DNA of 64,000 nucleotides from positions 1 through 64,000 of the forward strand of contig CAZRKC010000009.1 of NCBI GenBank assembly GCA_964600665.1, written 5' to 3'. Below the pieces are notes generated by a model. It was not told the origin of the DNA and ran no database searches. It saw only the letters and a list, made by a program, of their open reading frames with translations. The stretch comes from CAZRKC01 sp964600665 (GTDB lineage: Bacteria; Bacillota; SLNR01). How positions within the stretch are numbered: position 1 is the stretch's first letter; each line of letters begins with the position of its first letter. The translations under genes and the position numbers were made by a program. This document shows positions 53,822-61,520 of the stretch, in pieces.

Positions 53822-55363
53822 GTGTCGAAAAAAGGAAAAGATGAGAAAATAGCTGTTGTAATTGGAGATATGGATATCTGTAGGATCGTACCATTTAAAC
53901 CTGTTGAAGGTAAATATGAAATTAAGATCGATTTTTTGGAGAATGAGTTCAATACTAAATGTTACAGATTATTTGCACTTAGACCCATAGAATGGGAGAT
54001 TATTGACTCGAGTCAATTTGAATTGACCTACCATAAAGGCGACAAGGGGAAACCGTTAACGATACATCTGAAAACTAGGCAAACAATTGAGGGGAAGCCA
54101 ACATACACCAATTTGCCGTTAAAAAAGATACAGGCTCCGAATGTTAATCAATTGTTCCCTATTCCACTACTGAAGATTGAAGTTCCTGCACATTCATCGC
54201 CTAAAAAATATAAACTCCGAAAATATCACAAGGTATTGCAGCCAGATGATTGTAATGTTGTAGAAATTTACATGGCGCATTCTAGTTTTGATATGGATGC
54301 CTTTGCAAATAAACTTCCCGGCGTCCATTTATCTTTCCTATTGCTATCTTTTGAAATATTTGCGACAAATACGGTTTTAACAGACACTCAAAAAAGTGCG
54401 AATATTATGCCTCAAGAGGAAACAAAAGTAATTATGACAGGCTTTGATATGTTTGATGATATGAAGATATTCGCGATTCACTATAAAGACCAATTTTTAG
54501 ACAAAAAATTATCTAAAATAAACGTTACGTTCATTGAAAATGAACTATCAGAAGCTATTCTTTGCATGATGAAAGTGGCCTATCCTAAAACATCTACGAA
54601 TGGATTCTTTGATAGTATTTATCTTGGCGGTGCAATGCTGAAAGATGTCAATCAACCAACGGCGCCTATGCTAAGACCTTCTATTGGCATTGACAATGTT
54701 ATTTCAGATGCGTTCCGAAGAAATCAGTTGACGGATGAAGAAAAGGACAAACTGTATTGGCATGCATTACAATTAAGAGCCCAATTAAGAGATGCTTTGA
54801 TCGGACATCAGAAAAATAGCGATGAGTTAAAATTTAAATTGACTGAAAAGGTAATGAGGTTCACTGAGGCGATGAAGGAAATAAAGAAGGGAGTAAAGGG
54901 ATTAAACCTGACAGATGCAGAAAGCCAGTGGTTTGCTCTGTACCCTGAGAAGAAAACGTTGGATACCTCTCTCCTGGTTGCGAAATATCTAGGTATGCAC
55001 GAGTGTATCCTATATGCAAGAGCAATAGGGGTTCCAAATGCAGAGCCAGAGGTACATCACTTTTGGCTGTTGTATCATGACAGGTTTGATATTGACGCTG
55101 CCTACTCTTCTCTTACTACATATTCAACTTCAGAGTTAGAAGCTGTTATGATAGCTCCGGCGGAACAACATCCATTATTGGCGGAACATTCAGGTTTGAG
55201 GCATACGCTTCATGAAAAAGGTTATGAAAGAGGAGTATTAAAGCGTGGAGTATATCAAGTAAAAGAGTTTGATGGTTGCTTCAAGAGAAATGATGGATTA
55301 TTAAACGAACTCTATGAAAAAATATTGGCAGTTATGAAAGCAACCGAAATAAACAACACGTAA
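53822..55363 (+). CDS. unrecognised 513-aa protein of the defence island
   Basis: I do not recognise this protein. It is soluble, without signal or membrane spans. The first 130 residues are beta-rich (VVIGDMDICRIVPFKP; QFELTYHKGDKGKPL). A middle block (150-290) has VHLSFLLLSFEIFATN and MTGFDMFDDMKIFAIHYKDQ. The C-terminal part is mostly helical, with LRAQLRDALIGHQKNSDELKF near 325 and HHFWLLYHDRFDID near 414. No Walker, nuclease or protease motif is evident. GTG 53822 has GGCGGGTGAG just upstream. It ends the plus-strand part of the island and faces the Hachiman-like operon across a terminator. Confidence 0.72.
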   Translation: MSKKGKDEKIAVVIGDMDICRIVPFKPVEGKYEIKIDFLENEFNTKCYRLFALRPIEWEIIDSSQFELTYHKGDKGKPLTIHLKTRQTIEGKPTYTNLPLKKIQAPNVNQLFPIPLLKIEVPAHSSPKKYKLRKYHKVLQPDDCNVVEIYMAHSSFDMDAFANKLPGVHLSFLLLSFEIFATNTVLTDTQKSANIMPQEETKVIMTGFDMFDDMKIFAIHYKDQFLDKKLSKINVTFIENELSEAILCMMKVAYPKTSTNGFFDSIYLGGAMLKDVNQPTAPMLRPSIGIDNVISDAFRRNQLTDEEKDKLYWHALQLRAQLRDALIGHQKNSDELKFKLTEKVMRFTEAMKEIKKGVKGLNLTDAESQWFALYPEKKTLDTSLLVAKYLGMHECILYARAIGVPNAEPEVHHFWLLYHDRFDIDAAYSSLTTYSTSELEAVMIAPAEQHPLLAEHSGLRHTLHEKGYERGVLKRGVYQVKEFDGCFKRNDGLLNELYEKILAVMKATEINNT

Positions 55364-55448
55364 TACCAAAACACTATCAGGTGGCCAGGGAAAAAGTTTT
55401 TCACTAGAAAAATATCAGAATATTCATACTAATTAGAGAAGATGAGTT

Positions 55449-55489
55449 TACCCGCTAAGCTGAGTTAATCGGCCTGGCGGGTATTTTTT
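55449..55489 (+). terminator. intrinsic terminator after the 513-aa gene
   Basis: Stem TACCCGC(T)A(A)GC against GC(C)T(G)GCGGGTA, with two weak positions, followed by A and a long T-run. It is oriented to stop plus-strand transcription from the 53822 gene. Confidence 0.8.
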
Positions 55490-55570
55490 TTGCCCTAAAC
55501 ACGAACATACATTCGGTTAATTTGACGCTAACGGTGTTTAATGGAGAATTTGATTTCTAGTATTAAATTT

Positions 55571-55624
55571 ATTATTCATTATCGTCGTGATCATTCTTCT
55601 GGGCCGCACCTCCGGAGCGAATTC
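55571..55624 (-). pseudogene. remnant of an excisionase-like HTH gene (C-terminal end)
   Basis: Reading the minus strand from 55624 gives IRSGGAAQKNDHDDNE and a stop. The first six residues equal those near the end of the intact HTH protein at 59379 (EWIRSGGADDRN). Just upstream, GATGAA followed by ATTCGC lacks the Trp codon region, so the frame is broken, and no further HTH sequence is seen. Probably a trace of an earlier copy or rearrangement; short, so uncertain. Confidence 0.4.
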
Positions 55625-55769
55625 ATCCAAAGACGCCCGACGGAGCATCGTGGTGGAGAAGATGAGTAGGATCACAGTAATTGATAATTGGATAAAAGTA
55701 GATGAAATTTTGTTTGTAGTTCATTAGCAGCAATATCTATTGAGTGCTGATAACGATATGAATTTAGTT

Positions 55770-55813
55770 AAGACCATGATTGGCAGTTTAGTAGCTGCTG
55801 GTCATGGTCTTTT
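55770..55813 (+). terminator. hairpin with T-run near the 3' end of hamB
   Basis: A 10-bp perfect stem AAGACCATGA / TCATGGTCTT with a 22-base loop and TTTTT after it on the plus strand. It lies 7 bases beyond the minus-strand helicase stop. It would stop plus-strand readthrough; the minus-strand T-run is poor, so action on hamB transcripts is uncertain. Confidence 0.6.
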
Positions 55814-55819
55814 TTATTT

Positions 55820-58426
55820 TCAATCGATAAATAATTCGGGAACATTATACTGTACATCTGCCACTTCTTTTCGGACGCTAATGTTGTTACACTCGACCAG
55901 GGAGCGACGAAGTTTTATTTCACCATCAGCAGTATAAACGACATATTCCTCTTTGTTTTTCCTAATAAATGTTGAGGTTTCCCTGGAAAATCCGTTTCTC
56001 TGCAGCATGATTGAGAGCGGGTTTGTCGTACCGTACTCAACATATTCGTACCAGTCATTGGGGAATGACTCCAAATCATGATAGCGCTTATATTCTGATG
56101 AAAATCTCAAAAAGTAATTGGAAATACTGAAAAGAACAACATTCTCGATAACTTGAAGTGTATCGGAAATCACGATATTACGATGCTCAAGGGAATCATT
56201 ATAAGTAACCGGCTGGAAGTTTATCATAACACCTGATCTGCGATTTTGCCGTTTGTAATCAAGAGATTGTTCCATAATAAAGCTTAAACCTGTCCCTTTA
56301 ACCCATTGGGAGAGGATGACAGCATACCATCTTAGTTTCCCGTGCGTCCCATCTTTACTGACAAATCCAAGTGTTGACGGCTCGTAGATTTCCCATTTGA
56401 AAATCTTACATAGTTCTTCAAGGAAAACCAATAAATCGCTATAATCAACATTACCTCTTTCATCAAGTTCAGGATATTCTAGCCCGTTGGCAATAGCAAC
56501 GGTTAGATTTGCTGTCTGATCTACTGAAACACTGATGTCATCGTCTGGTATCTCTTCTTTAGCTCTAAAGGCTTCTACTATTTTTGTTTCAATATCGTTA
56601 TCTAGAAGCTCAGAGAACTCTTGCCACACAAGACTCTTATTTCCTTTGGTAATATCCCTTAAAAGAATAATAGCAAATTTTCGCATCAGTGCAAAGTCAT
56701 CTTCTGACTGATTTTTGGGATATTTAAGCAATTCTATATTGCCTTGAGTAAGGCAGTTTATAATCAACTTTTTTTGATTCTTTGACAGCTCTGTTGCGAG
56801 AGATAGCTTTTGCTCAGGCACATCTTCCCTTAGCAGCTTAATAAAATCTTCTGTTTTAACATTTTCTTCAAGCCGAACAAGAAAGACATTGCCATAGAGG
56901 TTGTACTCAATTCTTCCTACACGACCGATTAAATTTTTGAAATCAACCGGGGACATTTTTGCTCTTCCATTCTTATAGTGGGTGATAAACAAGTTATCGG
57001 CTGGAAGATTAACACCCTCCACCAAAGTGCTGGTACAAAACATTGTCTTTATAAAGCCTTCCTTGAATAGTTCTTCGATGCGCATACGAATTGATGAAGG
57101 CAAGTAACCAATGTGATAAGCTATGCCTCTAGTTATCAAGTCTGCAAGATAGTAATCGCCATGAACTTCATGTTTTATGTCTCTTGATAATGTAAGAAGG
57201 TCTTTGTCATCTACTTTATCTTTATCAGCTGCAAATTCACGGGCTAATTCAACGGCCTTAAAGGTTGAGTTACAATATACAATGTTTTGAGATTCTGATC
57301 CGATTCGTGATAATACTCGGAAAAACGTAGTAGATTCTTTAATATTTGCAACATTGGTGAAGGTATCGCTGTAGGCGTTATATAGCAGAATCTCTTGATT
57401 CGGAAAGTCTATAAAATATTTTAACTGACTAACAGGTGCAAAGGTTGTTGTTAATTTTTGATCCGCTTCAGCAGCTGCATCTGGTATAAGTTTAAGATAA
57501 ATTTCTGGGTTCGGTATATTAGGTGAAGCAAAAATCATATGGGGCTTATTTTGACGTCGGCTAAGCATGTCCACCACTTTATAATAAAATGCACTACGAC
57601 TGCCCTTGGTTGAGATTTTGTGAGCTTCATCAATGAATAAATAGTCAATATCTAGGGTTGGATTGCTTATAAGCAGATACAATAACCTCTCAGGAGTGAG
57701 AACCATAATGAAGTTATGCTTTTGTTGTAAAGCCAGTGCGCCAGCTGAAGTGACAAGCCTGTAATTATATTCAGCAAGAAGTTCTTTTAAATCGTTTATT
57801 ATACTGCTGGTGACTTCATTGATTAGCGCTTTTGTTGGAACGAGTAGTACAAAATTTGCTCTAGTCCCATCCATAATTTGTTTCTTGACGAACATACGCA
57901 TCACAAAGGACTTTCCCATGGAAGTAGGTCCTGAATAACTGAAATACTGGCTATCCAGGCGGTCATATACAAGCTTTTGGGAACGGAAAAATTGGTTTTC
58001 AGGATCTGCTGGAATGCGCATAATGTCTTTACTAAACTCTGCATAAAATCTATCCAGTAAGGTTTTACTCTGATGATCAGGAGTGACCATCGCCATACCA
58101 CGAAAATTACCGGCACTTAAAAGCACTGAGCCTAGGTAAAAATCAACCGCCGGATGTTCTGGCTCGACGGTTTTCAGGAGCGCAACGATCTCTTGTGCCA
58201 TAATTTTATGTTTGTCAGTATTTTGTGGATCCGTGGACTTAGATAGGAGATCTGAAAATCTCAATGCGTCTTCTATGTCAACAAATTTCTTCTTATTCTT
58301 CCTGACTCCAAACAACCTAGTTGAATAGTTATAGAGAATATTATCATACAACTCATTTAAATAAGGATTTTTATGAATATCGCTAAAAATAGCGCTGCCG
58401 AGATTAATCTTATTCTCCTGGTTCAA
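55820..58426 (-). CDS. hamB: HamB-like DEAD/DEAH helicase (Hachiman-type defence)
   Basis: Superfamily 2 helicase of about 868 aa. Walker A is SGPTSMGKSFVMRMF near residue 167, motif Ia LLVPTKALINE, motif II DYLFIDEAHKIS (DEAH) near 264, motif III MIFASPN, and motifs V-VI CTSTLVEGVNLPADN near 475 and NLIGRVGRIEYNLYG near 506. The 160-residue N-terminal helical region and 320-residue C-terminal region match the large HamB/AbpB layout. TTG 58426 is preferred: GGAGGGG lies 6 bases upstream and the start nearly abuts the hamA stop. ATG 58441 is in frame but lacks a site. HamB translocates on DNA and controls the HamA effector in known systems. Confidence 0.85.
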   Translation of the reverse strand: MNQENKINLGSAIFSDIHKNPYLNELYDNILYNYSTRLFGVRKNKKKFVDIEDALRFSDLLSKSTDPQNTDKHKIMAQEIVALLKTVEPEHPAVDFYLGSVLLSAGNFRGMAMVTPDHQSKTLLDRFYAEFSKDIMRIPADPENQFFRSQKLVYDRLDSQYFSYSGPTSMGKSFVMRMFVKKQIMDGTRANFVLLVPTKALINEVTSSIINDLKELLAEYNYRLVTSAGALALQQKHNFIMVLTPERLLYLLISNPTLDIDYLFIDEAHKISTKGSRSAFYYKVVDMLSRRQNKPHMIFASPNIPNPEIYLKLIPDAAAEADQKLTTTFAPVSQLKYFIDFPNQEILLYNAYSDTFTNVANIKESTTFFRVLSRIGSESQNIVYCNSTFKAVELAREFAADKDKVDDKDLLTLSRDIKHEVHGDYYLADLITRGIAYHIGYLPSSIRMRIEELFKEGFIKTMFCTSTLVEGVNLPADNLFITHYKNGRAKMSPVDFKNLIGRVGRIEYNLYGNVFLVRLEENVKTEDFIKLLREDVPEQKLSLATELSKNQKKLIINCLTQGNIELLKYPKNQSEDDFALMRKFAIILLRDITKGNKSLVWQEFSELLDNDIETKIVEAFRAKEEIPDDDISVSVDQTANLTVAIANGLEYPELDERGNVDYSDLLVFLEELCKIFKWEIYEPSTLGFVSKDGTHGKLRWYAVILSQWVKGTGLSFIMEQSLDYKRQNRRSGVMINFQPVTYNDSLEHRNIVISDTLQVIENVVLFSISNYFLRFSSEYKRYHDLESFPNDWYEYVEYGTTNPLSIMLQRNGFSRETSTFIRKNKEEYVVYTADGEIKLRRSLVECNNISVRKEVADVQYNVPELFID

Positions 58427-58427
58427 A

Positions 58428-59351
58428 TCAAACCCCTCCATTCAATAGCGTATCCATAATATTTCGTTTCTCACCATCAGCGTCGTTAAACGGCAATATA
58501 TAGAAGTAGAATGAATGTGCACCTAACTTTGTCTCTTTGATTTTTTCTATGATATAGGCTACATGAGCCTTAATATCTATATCCATTTTCCGCATAACTT
58601 CATTACGAAATTCTGTGTTTGAATAATTATCAGGATTCAGTCCAATTGAATAGCCAAGGAATACACCAAACGCCCGGTCTACTGTGGCGTTTATATTTTT
58701 GCTTGGAACAATGATACTTTTCAAGAAATCAGTAGTTTGAGGATCATAGGACTGAGAAAAGATAGTGCTTTCAACAATTTTTAATTCACTGCTGGTGTTG
58801 TCTCTGATCTCAACGAGAGATTCAAAAGCATTGTCGATTGCATCTTGCAAATCACCGATGATATTAGATTTACCAAAAACCATCTGATAAGAAGGCGTTG
58901 GGCCAGTATTTCCAAGTGATAGCAAATGAACACCACCACAATGAAGAACACCCTGATCTCCAAATGCAGCTAACTCTATTTTGCTAAACAGCTTTGGAGC
59001 GTCCAGGATTTGTTCCAAAAACACATAGAGCATGACATCCCCGAGGTCTTCATCGATCCATTTTTCATCCATTTTATAAGCATTTTGTAGAAGATGTATG
59101 GCTCTAAGTCCAACAGACTCAGTATCTCCTTCTATTTCAAATTGCTCCATTCGCGCTCGAGAGAATACATATCGACCAATGTTTTTTATAAGGAAGTCAT
59201 GCAAGGCATCAAAAGAAAACGCATTGTTTGCCACATCCAAATGGAATATACGTAGCTCATTGGGATTCCTAAGTCCCAGTGATTCGGTATGAGTCACCTC
59301 AGTAAAGACGCCATCAAATCCCTTTTTCAGTGTTTTCGTGAATTGTTGCAC
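58428..59351 (-). CDS. hamA: HamA-like DUF1837 effector
   Basis: About 307 aa. The DUF1837 core is clear: LGDVMLYVFLEQILDAPKLFSKIEL (about residues 103-126), GDQGVLHCGGVHLL (131-144), YQMVFGKSNIIGDLQDAIDNAF (155-176) and a C-terminal helical part. DUF1837 is the HamA nuclease effector of Hachiman, and the next gene is its helicase partner. I expect D-G-V-H and G-E-S-K in active nucleases; here these positions read G-G-V-H and G-K-S-N, so the catalytic chemistry may differ. GTG 59351 follows GGAGG by 8 bases; ATG 59366 is the alternative without a site. Confidence 0.82.
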   Translation of the reverse strand: MQQFTKTLKKGFDGVFTEVTHTESLGLRNPNELRIFHLDVANNAFSFDALHDFLIKNIGRYVFSRARMEQFEIEGDTESVGLRAIHLLQNAYKMDEKWIDEDLGDVMLYVFLEQILDAPKLFSKIELAAFGDQGVLHCGGVHLLSLGNTGPTPSYQMVFGKSNIIGDLQDAIDNAFESLVEIRDNTSSELKIVESTIFSQSYDPQTTDFLKSIIVPSKNINATVDRAFGVFLGYSIGLNPDNYSNTEFRNEVMRKMDIDIKAHVAYIIEKIKETKLGAHSFYFYILPFNDADGEKRNIMDTLLNGGV

Positions 59352-59378
59352 TTGCACCACCTCCATTGATAACTGATC

Positions 59379-59600
59379 TTACGATTCGGGTTTTTCTTTC
59401 TTGGGATTGCGATCATCCGCTCCACCGGAACGTATCCACTCGTCAACTTCAGAAATTTTAAATTTCCACAGCCTGCCCACCTTATAGGCCGGCATATTTC
59501 GTTTTGCTATCCATTGCAAAATCGTTTCTCTCCCGACTCCTAAATACTCCTGAATCTCTTTCAATGTCGACCATTTTTCAATGTTATTTTTCTTATCCAT
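59379..59600 (-). CDS. excisionase-type HTH DNA-binding protein
   Basis: A 73-aa winged-HTH/MerR-like protein of the helix_turn_helix_17 type. WSTLKEIQEYLGVGRETILQWIAKRNMPAYKVGRLWKF-like region covers residues 9-47: recognition helix RETILQWIAK, then the wing P-A-Y-K-V-G-R-L-W-K-F, and the DEWIRSGGA end. Such proteins are excisionases of mobile elements or small regulators. Placed between the NBR1-Ig and hamA genes in one operon, an operon-regulator role is more likely here. GGAGG precedes the ATG and the upstream stop overlaps nearly, so translation is coupled. Confidence 0.88.
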   Translation of the reverse strand: MDKKNNIEKWSTLKEIQEYLGVGRETILQWIAKRNMPAYKVGRLWKFKISEVDEWIRSGGADDRNPKKEKPES

Positions 59601-59601
59601 T

Positions 59602-60432
59602 TTAAGCCTCCATTGTGATGCTTCGCTTGTTTACAACGATAACTTCAACTTTAAGCGCTTTCTTATCGGTGAAACATGAGCGACCTTCAACATCTTTCAT
59701 TTCCCATAGAGCTTCATATCTACCTTCAAATCCTCTAGCGTTAAATGCTACTGTCAAACATACATCATCCCCGGGTTTAATTTTTGGTATTTCAATGATC
59801 TTGTCTTTTGCTTTAATTCTTATACAAGACTGGTTGGAACATTTAAAGTATCTACCTTCCCAAGTAACTGTTCCTGTATTTCTAATCGTCCACTGATGTT
59901 CGAAGTCTTCATAAAAACTCACGTCATGGTTTTGCTCTGGAACCTGGCTAATTACAAGGAGATCGTCACCCGGATAATAAGGAGCGTCACTTGCTATATC
60001 TGCGCCTGCTTCCCGTAACAATCGAAAGTACTCAGAAGCCACAATATCATCTACCTCATCGGAGGCATCCGACACGATGCTTTGAAACTGTGTGCACAAC
60101 GCTCTTATAAACAAGCATTTGTTTTGAGTTTCACTTTCCGGTATACCAAAGTTTCTCATGATAAGAGGCAATGATGAGTCACCAATGCGTTCATCAAAGA
60201 AATCTTTAAGGCTTTCAACATCGATGGGTTTTGGGAAACTATCCTTCATTTCCTGAGTGAAGTCTCTTGTACCACCAAATATTTTCCTTTGGTATCCATC
60301 AGTACCATATGAAGGTTTTAAAGGAAAGAAACCACTTCCTGCGGCATTAAAGAGAGCCCCTATAAAATATCCCTGGTTATTAAGTCCGCTTAATTTTTTA
60401 TAAAGCCTCTTTGAAAATTCCGAAAAATTCAT
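59602..60432 (-). CDS. first gene of the Hachiman-like operon, with C-terminal NBR1-type Ig domain
   Basis: 276 aa. The N-terminal 130 residues are mixed alpha/beta and unassigned (FSEFSKRLYKKLSGL; YQRKIFGGTRDFTQEM). From about residue 160 an Ig-like fold of the NBR1 type follows: HQWTIRNTGTVTWEGRYFKC near 183, IPKIKPGDDVCLTVAF near 222, and GFEGRYEALWEMKDVEGRSCF near 238. The W-x-I/L-R-N-x-G-x-x-x-W and P-G elements are the family hallmarks. It may be a sensor, adaptor or regulator; the function is unknown. ATG 60432 follows GGGAGGAA. It is transcribed first in the operon, behind the repeat-rich region at 60473-60618. Confidence 0.75.
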   Translation of the reverse strand: MNFSEFSKRLYKKLSGLNNQGYFIGALFNAAGSGFFPLKPSYGTDGYQRKIFGGTRDFTQEMKDSFPKPIDVESLKDFFDERIGDSSLPLIMRNFGIPESETQNKCLFIRALCTQFQSIVSDASDEVDDIVASEYFRLLREAGADIASDAPYYPGDDLLVISQVPEQNHDVSFYEDFEHQWTIRNTGTVTWEGRYFKCSNQSCIRIKAKDKIIEIPKIKPGDDVCLTVAFNARGFEGRYEALWEMKDVEGRSCFTDKKALKVEVIVVNKRSITMEA

Positions 60433-60472
60433 TTATAGGGTTCCTCCCTTGGCTTTTCTATCAAATATCTAT

Positions 60473-60523
60473 TTGTACCATGCTTGTACCACATGTCCCA
60501 TATCTGTCCCTATTTAGGACAGA
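60473..60523 (-). promoter_or_regulatory. heptamer repeats upstream of the Hachiman-like operon
   Basis: On the plus strand TGTACCA at 60474 and 60485, TGTCCCA at 60494 and TGTCCCT at 60505 recur with spacings of 11, 9 and 11 bp. An inverted copy completes TCTGTCC ... GGACAGA (60503-60523). This lies 41-91 bases upstream of the first minus-strand start, where an operator would be expected. Confidence 0.4.
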
Positions 60524-60553
60524 CCTATCTTGAGATAATTAGCTTGTAAGATA

Positions 60554-60618
60554 TTTAGTTAGTTCTTGGTGATTATAAATAATTTAACAAATTAATTATA
60601 TCACATTAACTAACTAAA
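60554..60618. repeat. 65-bp AT-rich imperfect palindrome
   Basis: Outer arms TTTAGTTAGTT / AACTAACTAAA match over 11 bp. Inside, GTGA / TCAC and a 12-bp arm TATAAATAATTT against the reverse of AAATTAATTATA (11 of 12) surround the centre AAC. It lies between the divergent Hachiman-like operon and the phage-type genes. Function unknown: operator, recombination site or replication-type site are all possible. Confidence 0.7.
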
Positions 60619-60696
60619 ATAACCTATTAAAGCGCAAAGGTGCTTATAGATGGTTATTAAAAGTCTAAAAAAGCTAAAAGAAGGGAGGGACTTGGT

Positions 60697-60852
60697 ATGA
60701 GCGAGATCAGAAACCTAGACGGTAAGTTAGTGTGCAGGATTGATGATGTATCGGGCATCGTTGAAATCAAAGTAAAAGATTGTATCACCCTGATTAAAGT
60801 CAATCCGGATGGTATAACGAAGGTCATCAATCGTAAGAACCCAGCAGCCTAG
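60697..60852 (+). CDS. small phage/ICE-type protein, 51 aa
   Basis: A complete short gene: ATG 60697 follows AAGGGAGGG and TAG ends at 60852. The product, beginning MSEIRNLDGKLVCRIDD and containing VEIKVKDCITLI, is a small beta-rich protein of a type found near the sigma-like gene in Firmicute phages and conjugative elements, as I recall; its function is unknown. It is the first gene of the plus-strand early run and is divergent from the Hachiman-like operon. The overlapping minus-strand frame (60727-60972) lacks a good site and spans the terminator, so I reject it. Confidence 0.7.
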   Translation: MSEIRNLDGKLVCRIDDVSGIVEIKVKDCITLIKVNPDGITKVINRKNPAA

Positions 60853-60885
60853 ATAAAACTCAATAAAATAATCCGCGAGACCGTC

Positions 60886-60936
60886 AGACGGCAGTGCGGA
60901 ATACCTGTGAAGGTGTTCCACTGCCGTCTTTTTTTT
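60886..60936 (+). terminator. strong intrinsic terminator or attenuator
   Basis: A long stem AGACGGCAGTG-GGAA-ACCT pairs with AGGT-TTCC-ACTGCCGTCT (small bulges), with a GTGA loop and eight T residues. It separates the 51-aa gene from the sigma-like gene 65 bases further on, so transcription into the latter requires readthrough or its own promoter. Confidence 0.88.
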
Positions 60937-61001
60937 GTCTCTTCGGATAATCGGCGGCTCCCGCGGATTCAAAAAAATTTGAAGCCAAAGGAGCCAAGCG
61001 T

Positions 61002-61439
61002 ATGAGCAGATTTATCAGAGTTGGTAAAGAGTCGGTGCCCGTCAGTGAGGAGATTTACCGAGAGTACCACAGGATGAGAAGGCGTGAGCGGTACATGGAA
61101 GAGGATATCAAGGTAGGCCGTATTGATATCGACCCTGAAACAGGGACGCCTACCTTTATCCCCAGTAAAGAAGACTCCATTGAACGACTCATGGAGGAGG
61201 GAGAAGACTTTGCTGATAAGCAGCAATCAATTGAAGACATCATCTGTGATAAAGCCACCCTACTAATCCTGCAGGAAGCTATGGCAGAACTGAATCGTGA
61301 GGAGCAAGATCTCATTCAATCCCTTTATCATAAAAACCTTACGGTCAGAGAGGTAGCCAAACAGGAAAACATCTCCCATGTGGCAGTGGTGAAGCAGCAT
61401 AAAAAAGTTTTGGACAAGCTCAGAAAGTTTTTTATCTAA
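61002..61439 (+). CDS. sigma-70-like factor of phage/ICE type
   Basis: A 145-aa protein with a C-terminal sigma region 4-like HTH: AMAELNREEQDLIQSLYHKNLTVREVAKQENISHVAVVKQHKKVLDKLRKFF-type region over residues 93-145, in which NLTVREVAKQENISHVAVVKQ is the helix-turn-helix. The N-terminal part has an acidic linker (DIDPETGTPTFIPSKED) and the start FIRVGKESVPVSEEIY REYHRMRRRER, common to small transcriptional activators of phage early regions. It lacks region 2, so it probably acts as an activator rather than a full sigma factor. The ATG follows AAAGGAG. Confidence 0.82.
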   Translation: MSRFIRVGKESVPVSEEIYREYHRMRRRERYMEEDIKVGRIDIDPETGTPTFIPSKEDSIERLMEEGEDFADKQQSIEDIICDKATLLILQEAMAELNREEQDLIQSLYHKNLTVREVAKQENISHVAVVKQHKKVLDKLRKFFI

Positions 61440-61443
61440 ATTT

Positions 61444-61486
61444 GGTTACCAAGCCACCCTCCCCATTGGCTAGTAAGTGAGGGGAT
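61444..61486 (+). repeat. 43-bp repeat copy 1, possible RNA pseudoknot
   Basis: GGTTACCAAGCCACC..., nearly identical to copy 2 at 62256. AGCCA can pair with TGGCT and CCCTC with GAGGG in interleaved order, which is an H-type pseudoknot. It lies 35 bases upstream of the antirepressor start. Confidence 0.6.
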
Positions 61487-61520
61487 ACTCCCTAACTAAA
61501 GCATGAGGAGGCTTAAAGAA

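Larger units (their letters stand above)
55364..55819. other. 456-base convergent intergenic region
   Basis: Lies between two converging transcription units. It contains an intrinsic terminator (55449-55489), a probable remnant of an excisionase-like gene on the minus strand (55571-55624) and a second hairpin (55770-55813). The remainder is AT-rich and shows no gene. The short word AGAAGATGAGT occurs at about 55437 and again at about 55657. Confidence 0.5.

Noticed and set aside
60727..60972. An 81-codon minus-strand frame beginning inside the phage-type terminator region
   Set aside because: It overlaps the 51-aa plus-strand gene, which has a strong ribosome site, and reads through both arms of the terminator hairpin.
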